From: an uncultured Collinsella sp.
GTDB lineage: Bacteria > Actinomycetota > Coriobacteriia > Coriobacteriales > Coriobacteriaceae
Direction: 5' to 3'
DNA: 9,257 bases
Assembly (NCBI GenBank): GCA_900551185.1
Contig: URVF01000053.1
Span: 1-9,257 of the forward strand
A program made the translations under genes and the position numbers. Shown here in pieces: positions 1 through 7,283 of the stretch. Each line of letters opens with the position of its first letter. The first letter of the stretch is position 1. Below the pieces are notes generated by a model, which was not told the origin of the DNA, made no database searches, and saw nothing but the letters and a program-made list of their open reading frames with translations.

Positions 1-4
1 CCTA

Positions 5-38
5 GTCTCGTGGGCTCGGAGATGTGTATAAGAGACAG
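5..38 (+). other. Nextera Read 2 transposase adapter remnant (artefact)
   Basis: Bases 5-38 match the 34-base Illumina Nextera Read 2 adapter exactly as I know it. The final 19 bases (20-38) are the Tn5 mosaic end, finishing in TATAAGAGACAG. Bases 1-4 (CCTA) sit where the end of an i7 index would be. This is library sequence left on the contig, not genomic DNA. Translating through it gives the telltale peptides MYKRQ and MCIRDR, which are known artefact N-termini in metagenomic protein sets. Genomic sequence begins at base 39. Confidence 0.98.
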
Positions 39-623
39 GGCGCCACGGCGCGCTCATATCAATGCGACGTGGCCGACCCCGCTGCCGTCAACGCGTGCGT
101 GGAAGCGGTCCTCAACGACTTTGGCTCCATTTGGGCGCTCGTCAACAACGCTGGCATCACCCGCGATGGCCTGCTCATGCGCATGGGCGATGACGCCTTC
201 AATCGCGTGCTCGATGTCAATCTTAAAGGAACGTTTAACACGACGCGCGCGCTCACCAAGACCTTTATGCGCCAGCGCGGCGGCTGCGTCGTCAACATGA
301 GCTCGGTCGTGGGCCTGATGGGCAATGCCGGGCAAGCCAACTACGCTGCCTCCAAGGCGGGCGTGATCGGCCTGACCAAGGCGGTGGCGCGCGAGCTTGC
401 GCCCCGCGGCGTACGAGTGAACGCGGTTGCCCCCGGGTTTGTCGAGACGGATATGACGGCAAAGCTCTCGGAGAAGGTGCGTACGGTAACCGAGGAGCAG
501 ATTCCCCTTAAGCGTATGGCGCGCCCCGAGGAGGTGGCCGGCGTAGTGCGCTTTCTGGCGAGTGATGCGGCTGCCTACATTACGGGTGAGGTCGTGCGCG
601 TCGACGGCGGAATGGCGATGTAG
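39..623 (+). CDS. fabG: 3-oxoacyl-[ACP] reductase FabG, 5'-truncated
   Basis: NADPH-dependent reductase of the short-chain dehydrogenase family. It reduces 3-oxoacyl-ACP to 3-hydroxyacyl-ACP in cytoplasmic type II fatty-acid synthesis. The visible 194 residues contain NNAG (36-39), the structural Asn in DVNLKG (Asn61), the catalytic Ser89 in NMSSVVG, and the YxxxK pair Tyr102/Lys106. APGFVETDM and the C-terminal GGMAM ending are typical of FabG. By comparison with the roughly 244-residue E. coli enzyme, about 50 N-terminal residues are missing, including the TGxxxGIG cofactor-binding motif. The truncation is caused by the adapter at 5-38: the frame stays open into it through an adapter ATG at 24, which is not a real start. 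The gene is first in the visible operon, 39 bases before fabF. Family assignment is secure. FabG rather than another SDR is supported by the fatty-acid gene context. Confidence 0.95.
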   Translation, partial: GATARSYQCDVADPAAVNACVEAVLNDFGSIWALVNNAGITRDGLLMRMGDDAFNRVLDVNLKGTFNTTRALTKTFMRQRGGCVVNMSSVVGLMGNAGQANYAASKAGVIGLTKAVARELAPRGVRVNAVAPGFVETDMTAKLSEKVRTVTEEQIPLKRMARPEEVAGVVRFLASDAAAYITGEVVRVDGGMAM

Positions 624-650
624 AAACCAGGGCCGAAGAACGGCTTGGAT

Positions 651-656
651 GAGGAG
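651..656 (+). promoter_or_regulatory. Ribosome binding site deciding the fabF start
   Basis: GAGGAG lies 6 bases before the ATG at 663 and only 3 bases before the adjacent in-frame ATG at 660. The spacing favours 663. An in-frame TTG at 645 lies upstream of this site and has no comparable site of its own, so it is unlikely to be the start. Confidence 0.7.
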
Positions 657-662
657 ACCATG

Positions 663-1910
663 ATGGAACAGAGAGTTGCAATCACCGGTATCGGTGCCGT
701 GTCGCCGCTCGGCAACACCGCGCTTGCCACCTGGGCGGCAATGTGTGCTGGCACGTGCGGCATCGGCCCGATTACGCACTTCGATACCGATGCGTTTGCC
801 GTCAAGGTGGCGGCCGAGGTCAAGGGCTTTGACGGCAACGAGTACTTTGGCAAGCGTGACGCCAAGCATCTGGACCCCTGCGTTCAGTTTGCGATGGCGG
901 CTTCGGACGAAGCCATGCACGATGCGGGCTTTGATGTCGAAGGCGCCATCGATCGCGAGCGCCTGGGCGTCTACGTGGGTTCAGGCGTGGGCGGCATGCA
1001 GACGCTCGTCGACAACGTCCATACGATTGCCGACCGTGGGCCCCGCCGCGCATCGCCCTATATGATCGCGATGATGATCCCCAACATGGCATCGGGCAAT
1101 ATCGCAATCCGCCACAAGGCAAAGGGCCCGACCCTGCCCGTGGTGACCGCGTGCGCAACCTCGGCCCATGCGGTGGGCGAGGCGTTCCGCGCCATAAAGC
1201 ACGGCTATGCCGACGCGATCCTCGCGGGCGGCGCCGAGGCCGCAATTATCCCCGATGCCGTTGCGGGCTTTACGTCCTGCCGCGCATTGACCACCAACCC
1301 TGATCCCGCGACGGCTTGCCGCCCGTTCGATGCAGACCGCGATGGCTTTGTGATGGGCGAGGGCGCCTGCGTGCTCGTGCTCGAGAGCATGGAACATGCG
1401 CAGGCGCGCGGTGCGCACATTTATGCCGAGGTCGTGGGCTACGGCAACAGCGATGATGCCTATCACATCACGAGTCCTGATCCCGAGGCTGCCGGCATTG
1501 CCCGCGCGATATCGCTGGCGGTGACCGAGGGCGACGTCAAGCCTTCCGAGGGTCTCTACATCAATGCCCACGGCACATCTACCAAGCTCAACGATTCGTC
1601 CGAGACGGCGGGCATTAAGCGTGCGCTCGGCGAGGACGCGGCGCGCGCCGCGCACGTCTCGTCGACTAAGTCGATGACCGGCCACATGATCGGTGCCACG
1701 GGCGCCATCGAGGTCATGGCCTGCGCCATGGCGCTCGAGCAGGGCGTGGTGCCGCCGACCATTAACTACCACACGCCCGATCCCGCCTGCGATCTTGACT
1801 ACACGCCCAATCGCGCGGTTCGCGCCGACCTTACCTGGGCGCTTTCGACCAACCTGGGCTTTGGCGGACACAACGCCGCCATCGCGCTGCGTAGATATAC
1901 GAGGAGCTAG
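663..1910 (+). CDS. fabF: 3-oxoacyl-[ACP] synthase II FabF
   Basis: Condensing enzyme (KAS II) that elongates acyl-ACP with malonyl-ACP, releasing CO2, in fatty-acid synthesis. The 415-residue length fits the family (about 412). The thiolase-fold catalytic triad is complete: Cys164 in VTACATSAHA, His303 in NAHGTSTKLND and His341 in KSMTGHMIGATG, with the conserved Lys336. The N-terminal VAITGIGAVSPLG and C-terminal NLGFGGHNAA glycine-rich motifs are both present. The start is set by the GAGGAG site at 651-656; ATG at 660 is an equally readable alternative that adds one Met. The stop is 3 bases before accB, so the two are almost certainly co-transcribed and translationally coupled. Two His and one Cys favour KAS I/II over FabH (Cys-His-Asn). 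FabF rather than FabB rests on general similarity and on how common it is in actinobacteria. Confidence 0.96.
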   Translation: MEQRVAITGIGAVSPLGNTALATWAAMCAGTCGIGPITHFDTDAFAVKVAAEVKGFDGNEYFGKRDAKHLDPCVQFAMAASDEAMHDAGFDVEGAIDRERLGVYVGSGVGGMQTLVDNVHTIADRGPRRASPYMIAMMIPNMASGNIAIRHKAKGPTLPVVTACATSAHAVGEAFRAIKHGYADAILAGGAEAAIIPDAVAGFTSCRALTTNPDPATACRPFDADRDGFVMGEGACVLVLESMEHAQARGAHIYAEVVGYGNSDDAYHITSPDPEAAGIARAISLAVTEGDVKPSEGLYINAHGTSTKLNDSSETAGIKRALGEDAARAAHVSSTKSMTGHMIGATGAIEVMACAMALEQGVVPPTINYHTPDPACDLDYTPNRAVRADLTWALSTNLGFGGHNAAIALRRYTRS

Positions 1911-1913
1911 AGC

Positions 1914-2387
1914 ATGGATTCCAAAAGACTTGCCGAGATAGCCGATGTTATGGAGGACCGCGGCCTCACGCGCGTGCGCGTTGAGGAGCCCGATGGCACC
2001 GCGGTCGAACTCGAGCGCGCGAGCGCCGCACAGCCGGTTGCCGTGCCCATGCCCATGCCGAGCGCTATGGCCGCTCCAGTTGCAGCTCCCACAGTCGCGC
2101 CTGCCGCACCGGAGCCCGCCGCGCAGACACCTGCCGCCGCACCGGAGCCCAAGGGCACCGAGGTGACCGCTCCCATGGTCGGCGTTTTCTATGCTGCCCC
2201 GGCGCCGGGCGACGAACCGTTTGTGCATGTGGGCTCCAAGGTCAAGGCTGGCGAGACCCTTTGCATCATCGAGGCCATGAAGGTTCTCAACGAGGTGACG
2301 GCAGAGGCGGATGGCGAGGTGCTCGAGATCTGCGTGGCCGACGGCGACCTCGTGGAGTTTGGCAGCTGCCTCATGAGGATCGGATAG
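1914..2387 (+). CDS. accB: Biotin carboxyl carrier protein AccB of acetyl-CoA carboxylase
   Basis: Carries the biotin that moves CO2 from the biotin carboxylase to the carboxyltransferase when malonyl-CoA is made. Of 157 residues, 1-36 form the N-terminal segment that in the family helps bind biotin carboxylase. Residues 39-80 are an Ala/Pro-rich flexible linker, and 81-157 form the biotinyl domain. The biotinylation motif EAMKVLNEV places the acceptor at Lys123; most family members read EAMKxMNE, so Leu replaces the second Met here. A GAGGAG site at 1901-1906 precedes the ATG by 7 bases, and the fabF stop lies between them. Its place among fabF, fabZ and accC is the usual bacterial arrangement. 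It would need a biotin ligase, which is not in this window. Confidence 0.96.
   Translation: MDSKRLAEIADVMEDRGLTRVRVEEPDGTAVELERASAAQPVAVPMPMPSAMAAPVAAPTVAPAAPEPAAQTPAAAPEPKGTEVTAPMVGVFYAAPAPGDEPFVHVGSKVKAGETLCIIEAMKVLNEVTAEADGEVLEICVADGDLVEFGSCLMRIG
2103..2150 (+). repeat. Short direct repeat in the AccB linker
   Basis: GCCGCACCGGAGCCC occurs at 2103-2117 and again at 2136-2150, an exact 15-base repeat with a 33-base (11-codon) period. It encodes the two APEP-containing segments of the Ala/Pro linker. It probably reflects slippage or duplication in low-complexity coding sequence, and length variation here should be tolerated by the protein. Confidence 0.75.
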
Positions 2388-2396
2388 GTGATATCC

Positions 2397-2819
2397 ATGA
2401 ACAAAGAAGAGCTCAAGAAGCTGTTACCGCATCGCGAGCCGATGCTTTTGCTCGACGAAGCCGAGCTGGTGGGCGACGAGGCCCACGGCAAGATCACGAT
2501 TACGGGCGACGAATACTTTTTGCAGGGGCATTTTCCGGGAAACCCGGTGGTCCCCGGCGTGATCCAGTGCGAGATGCTCGCCCAAAACTGCTGCGTGCTG
2601 CTGATGGGCGATGGGGAGGCGCGCGGCGCGACGCCGTTCTACACGAGTCTGGACAAGGTGCGCTTTAAGCGTCCGGTGCGCCCGGGCGACACGGTGGATC
2701 TGGTGTGCACCATCACGCGTGCGCGCGGGCCGTTCCGCTTTGCGACGGGTACTGCGAGCGTCAACGGTGAGGTTTGCTGCCGCGCCGATATGTCTTTTGC
2801 ACTCATGCACGAAAGATAA
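2397..2819 (+). CDS. fabZ: 3-hydroxyacyl-[ACP] dehydratase FabZ
   Basis: Hot-dog-fold dehydratase that converts 3-hydroxyacyl-ACP to trans-2-enoyl-ACP. The 140 residues contain the family opening LLPHREPMLLLD (9-20), the catalytic histidine in QGHFPGNP (His45) and the catalytic Glu59 in VIQCEMLAQ, followed by the KVRFKRPVRPGD strand. The length matches FabZ (about 140-150) and is shorter than FabA. The ATG at 2397 gives the normal N-terminus MNKEELKKLLPHR. A GTG at 2388, directly after the accB stop and with a GAGGA 8 bases upstream, is a real alternative and would add MIS. No FabA-specific features are seen, so isomerase activity is not expected. It sits between accB and accC in the operon, 10 bases before accC. 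Confidence 0.94.
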   Translation: MNKEELKKLLPHREPMLLLDEAELVGDEAHGKITITGDEYFLQGHFPGNPVVPGVIQCEMLAQNCCVLLMGDGEARGATPFYTSLDKVRFKRPVRPGDTVDLVCTITRARGPFRFATGTASVNGEVCCRADMSFALMHER

Positions 2820-2829
2820 GGAAGGCTTC

Positions 2830-4159
<1,330 letters not shown>

Positions 4160-4173
<14 letters not shown>

Positions 4174-5884
4174 AAAAGCGAAGACGGTCAATGTCCTTGA
4201 GGGGCCGATAACCGAGTCGTGCGCCGAGTTTCCCGCACGCCACGTGTTTATCAAGTGCCCGGAGTGCCGCCGTGTGATCGATGAGGCACGCCTGCACGAC
4301 AACCTCGAGGTCTGTCCTCGTTGCGGCAAACACTTTCGCGTGAGCGGTCGCGCGCGCATGCGCATGACGGTCGACGAGGGCACGTTTGAGGAATGGGATG
4401 CCAATCTGGCGTCGGAGGACTTCCTCTCGTTTCCCGGCTATGCCGACAAGCTCAAGAGCGTGTGCGAGCGTTCGGGCGAGCGCGACGCCGTTGTGTGCGG
4501 CAGGGGCAAAATCTGCGGTTGCGATGCCGCGCTCTTCTTTATGGACGCCAACTTTATGATGGGCTCGATGGGTTCCGTGGTGGGCGAGAAGATCTGTCGC
4601 ACATTTGAGCGAGCGACCGAGCTTGGATTGCCAGTTGTCGGCTTTACCGTTTCGGGCGGTGCACGCATGCAAGAGGGCGTGACCTCGCTTATGCAGATGG
4701 CCAAGATTTCTGCGGCGGTTAGGCGCCACAGCGAGGCGGGCGGCCTGTATATCACGGTGCTCACCGACCCCACGACCGGAGGCGTAACCGCGAGCTTTGC
4801 CATGGAGGGCGACATTATCCTGGCCGAGCCCGATGCCCTGACGGCATTTGCCGGCCCGCGCGTGATCGAGCAGAACATGCACAAGCGCCTGCCCAAGGGA
4901 TTCCAGCGCTCCGAGTTTTTGCTGGAGCACGGCTTTTGCGATGCCGTTGTTCCGCGTGGCGAGATTGCGCTCACGGTAGGCGAGCTGCTGGCGCTACACG
5001 AAGGGCACGCGCCCGGCCTGGGGGCACCGCACGAGATTGTGCATACGGGTCGCCGCGGCAAAAAGCTGGGACACTTGTTCAAGCGCTCGACCGCACCAAA
5101 AACCGCGCTCGAGATTGTCAAGCAGACCCGCTCGGCAGATCGCGCCACGGCGGGCGAGATGATCTCGCTGGGCCTGGATGGGTTTGTGGAGCTGCACGGC
5201 GACCGTTACTTTGGCGACGACGCCGCTGTGGTGGCTGGCATTGGCTGGAAAGACGGACGCCCCGTAACGGTCATCGCCATCGAGCGCGGCACCACGACCA
5301 AAGAGCGTATGCGCCGCAACTTTGGCATGGCACATCCCGAGGGCTACCGCAAAGCGCGTCGCCTTATGCGCCAGGCCGAAAAGTTTGGTCGACCGGTTCT
5401 GTGCCTGGTCGATACTTCGGGCGCGTTTTGCGGCATCGGTGCCGAGGAGCGTGGCCAGGGCGAGGCGATTGCCCAGAATCTCATGGAGATGAGCGGCCTT
5501 AAGACGCCGATTGTCTCGGTGGTGACAGGCGAGGGCGGCTCTGGTGGCGCGCTGGCGCTGTCCGTGGCCGACCGCATCCTGATGCTCTCGAGCTCGGCCT
5601 ATTCGGTCGTGAGCCCCGAGGCCTGTGCGTCGATCCTGTGGAAGGATACCGAGCGCGCGAATGAGGCCGCCGAGGCGCTTAAGCTCACGGCCCCCGATCT
5701 GTTGGCGCTCGGCATCATCGACGACGTTGTCGACGATAGGGGCCTGTCGCATGAGGAGATCGCCGGCGCCGTCATGTCCTCGGCATTTGCTGCCTTCGAT
5801 ACGCTTGGGCGGCTCGACGACGCGACCCTCACAAACCTCCGCTACGAAAAGTACCGCGCAATCGGTCAGTATCGCACGATGTGA
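4160..5884 (+). CDS. accDA: Acetyl-CoA carboxylase carboxyltransferase, fused beta-alpha (AccD-AccA)
   Basis: Transfers CO2 from carboxybiotin on AccB to acetyl-CoA to form malonyl-CoA. In most bacteria AccD and AccA are separate; here they form one 574-residue chain. Residues 1 to about 280 are AccD: the zinc ribbon Cys33/Cys36 (CPEC) and Cys52/Cys55 (CPRC), FMMGSMGSVVGEK (132-144), SGGARMQEG (165-173) and DPTTGGVTASFAMEGD (203-218). A short linker (about 281-312) leads to AccA: GDRYFGDDAAVVAGI (348-361), RRNFGMAHPEGYRKA (385-399), GAEERGQGEAIAQN (427-440), the oxyanion-type loop GEGGSGGALA (457-466) and VVSPEACASILWKD (483-496). The N-terminal helices that open a stand-alone AccA (roughly its first 60-70 residues) appear to be missing, so the alpha half starts near the linker. 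The frame is open throughout with no sign of a frameshift. The TGA stop lies inside the repeat at 5880. Related fused chains are known in some actinobacteria. Confidence 0.95.
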
Positions 5885-5932
5885 CAAAGGGACAGTCCGC
5901 ATGTCGCATTGGGAAAGGGTTCCTGTGTCACA
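5880..5932 (+). repeat. Left copy of a palindromic repeat flanking the EIIC gene
   Basis: Bases 5880-5893 (TGTGACAAAGGGAC) can pair with 5919-5932 (GTTCCTGTGTCACA) over 14 positions, 12 Watson-Crick plus one G-T. The first 31 bases (5880-5910) align without gaps, 23 of 31 identical, to the reverse complement of 7143-7173. The repeat overlaps the accDA stop codon (TGA at 5882-5884) and the apparent start codon of the next gene (5901). It has no T-run, so it is not an obvious terminator. I have an unverified impression that TGTGACAAAGG palindromes are common between genes in Collinsella. Confidence 0.75.
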
Positions 5933-7139
5933 AGTTTCTAACACCTCGTTTACAACGACGGTTTCATCAAACGCCATGGCCGTGGTGGACTATCTGTCCA
6001 AAAGCATGATGTCGGCGTTGCCGTATATTGTCTGCGCGGCGTTGTTCCGCACCGTCGCCGTCATTATGGGCGAAGGCATGCTGGGCCTGTGGTCTGCCGA
6101 TTCCGAAATCTATCGCCTGTTCTACAGTTGGCTCTATAACGCCGGTTACTACTTTTTGCCCATTTATCTTGGTTGGGCGGCCGCCCGCCAGCTCGGTTGC
6201 TCGGAGCAGCTGGGCATGATGCTGGGCGGCGTATTGATTGCGCCCGATCTGCTTAAGCTCGTCGATGCCGCATCGACGACGGGGGCATCGATGACTTCCG
6301 TGTATGGCCTGCTTCCCGCGCCGGTCAACGATTACACGACGACTGTTATTCCGGTTCTCATCTCGGTACCCGTGCTTTGGCAAGTGGAGTGTTTCTTTCA
6401 GCGCGTTATCCCTAAGGCCGTGGCGTTTTCGTTTGTTCCGTTTGCGACCATGCTTGTCATGGTTCCGGTTTCGCTGTGTATCACGGCGCCGGCGGGCAGC
6501 TATCTGGGCATGCTGTTGGGCCAGCTTATGTTTATGCTTGGCAATTCCGGTGGCATCGTGTCGCTGCTCACGCTCATGGGGCTTGCCGCGGGCTGGGAGT
6601 TCCTTAAGATCGCGGGTGTCAGCAATGTTGTCCTATCGCTCGCCTATGCGCAGTTTATGAGTGTGGGGACGGATTCGTGCATTCTGATCGCTGCGACGAT
6701 GGCAACGTTCGCCGTTTGGGGCATGCCCTTTGGCGCGTCGCTCCGCGTTGCGGATAAGGACGAGAAGGCGCTCATGCTGGGCTATTCGATCTCGGGTGTT
6801 CTTGGCGGCGTAAGCGAGCCGGCGCTGTACGGTTGCGGCTTTAAATATGGCAGGTGCCTGACGTGCATGGCCATTGGCGGCGCCGTCGGAGGCCTTGTTG
6901 CGGCCGTGGGCCACGCTACGGCCTATACCATCGGCATGACGAATGTCCTCATGGTCATTGGCTTTGCCACGGGCGGCATTTCGAACCTACTGTGGTGCTG
7001 CGTTGCCGGTGGCACGGCATTTGCGGTGTCTGCGGCGCTGAGCTACTGCTTTGGCGTGGTGCCGGCGAAGGGACAGGCGACGGGGAACGGAGCCGATTCG
7101 CCCGAAACGGTGGCGAGCGCTGCTGAAGTAAGCGCATAA
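5901..7139 (+). CDS. Orphan PTS EIIC-type sugar permease (glucose/glucoside-like), no IIA or IIB domain
   Basis: Predicted polytopic inner-membrane protein resembling the EIIC domain of the glucose-glucoside-sucrose PTS superfamily. Of 412 residues nearly all are hydrophobic, with roughly ten membrane segments. Family-like stretches include YYFLPIYLGWAAARQLG (83-99), GGVLIAPDLLKL (109-120), PVNDYTTTVIPVL (141-153), LVMVPVSLCITAPAGSYLG (185-203) and the signature GVSEPALYG (303-311), whose Glu306 corresponds to the conserved substrate-side glutamate. There is no IIB cysteine domain and no IIA histidine domain, either fused or nearby. The place where sucrose/trehalose-type EIICs carry TGMHH reads AGVSN (238-242), so the usual histidines seem absent. 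The start is uncertain: ATG 5901 has AGGGA 8 bases upstream but lies inside a repeat, GTG 5925 has AAAGGG 5 bases upstream, and ATG 5976 starts closest to the conserved region. It lies 16 bases after accDA and before a terminator. The substrate cannot be named, and it may not be a working PTS permease. Confidence 0.8.
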   Translation: MSHWERVPVSQVSNTSFTTTVSSNAMAVVDYLSKSMMSALPYIVCAALFRTVAVIMGEGMLGLWSADSEIYRLFYSWLYNAGYYFLPIYLGWAAARQLGCSEQLGMMLGGVLIAPDLLKLVDAASTTGASMTSVYGLLPAPVNDYTTTVIPVLISVPVLWQVECFFQRVIPKAVAFSFVPFATMLVMVPVSLCITAPAGSYLGMLLGQLMFMLGNSGGIVSLLTLMGLAAGWEFLKIAGVSNVVLSLAYAQFMSVGTDSCILIAATMATFAVWGMPFGASLRVADKDEKALMLGYSISGVLGGVSEPALYGCGFKYGRCLTCMAIGGAVGGLVAAVGHATAYTIGMTNVLMVIGFATGGISNLLWCCVAGGTAFAVSAALSYCFGVVPAKGQATGNGADSPETVASAAEVSA

Positions 7140-7142
7140 ACC

Positions 7143-7173
7143 TGTGCGACAAAAGGACGATTCCTTTGTCACA
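7143..7173 (-). repeat. Right copy of the palindromic repeat, inverted
   Basis: Read on the minus strand this begins TGTGACAAAGGAATCGTCC; the first 19 bases match 16 of 19 bases at 5880-5898, and the whole 31 bases match 23 of 31. It is itself a near-palindrome (TGTGCGACAAAAGGA against TTCCTTTGTCACA), so it can fold into a hairpin between the EIIC stop and the terminator. With the left copy it frames the EIIC gene as an inverted pair. Confidence 0.75.
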
Positions 7174-7177
7174 TTCC

Positions 7178-7210
7178 AAGGCCGTGGCCCGTGTGGGCTG
7201 CGGCCTTTTT
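7178..7210 (+). terminator. Intrinsic terminator after the EIIC gene
   Basis: AAGGCCG (7178-7184) pairs with CGGCCTT (7201-7207), and an inner GCCC (7187-7190) pairs with GGGC (7195-7198) around a GTGT loop, leaving a small TG/TG internal bulge. The stem runs straight into TTTTT (7206-7210). This is a classic Rho-independent terminator. It is the first one seen after fabG, so fabG through the EIIC gene form one transcription unit here. The AAGG/CCTT arms could also give weaker function on the opposite strand. Confidence 0.88.
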
Positions 7211-7242
7211 GTATCTTGAGGACAAAGTGGCTACACTACAAT
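7209..7242 (+). promoter_or_regulatory. Possible promoter for the CDF transporter unit
   Basis: Downstream of the terminator the sequence becomes AT-richer. TTGTAT (7209-7214) is spaced 17 bases from TACACT (7232-7237); alternatively TTGAGG (7216-7221) is 15 bases from TACAAT (7237-7242). Either would leave a short leader before the ATG at 7284. The position after a terminator makes a promoter here likely, but the exact boxes are a guess. No clear operator or manganese riboswitch-like structure was recognised in 7243-7283. Confidence 0.35.
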
Positions 7243-7283
7243 CCGTTTGAGCAATAGATATATAGGTAGTACCGTGGGGGCGG

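Noticed and set aside
10..300. Open frame on + beginning MGSEMCIRDR
   Set aside because: Its N-terminus is translated adapter and the rest is the out-of-frame shadow of fabG, with Arg/Ser/Ala-rich low-complexity composition.
54..920. 288-residue minus-strand open frame across fabG and fabF
   Set aside because: It lies wholly antisense to two genes with intact catalytic motifs. Its His/Arg/Ala-rich composition is typical of a shadow frame in GC-rich DNA.
981..2228. 415-residue minus-strand open frame across fabF and accB
   Set aside because: Long only because of GC-rich codon bias. There is no recognisable domain, and it is rich in Gly, Arg and His runs.
2611..2829. N-terminal extension of AccC by 73 residues
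   Set aside because: It would run through fabZ, is Arg-rich and out of character, and the ATG at 2830 has a good AAGGAAGG site and gives the normal family length.
5625..5900. N-terminal extension of the EIIC permease into accDA
   Set aside because: These 92 residues are an out-of-frame reading of the conserved AccA end and contain no EIIC-like sequence.
5880..5932. Terminator between accDA and the EIIC gene
   Set aside because: The stem is interrupted by a 25-base loop and has no following T-run, so I treat it as a repeat.
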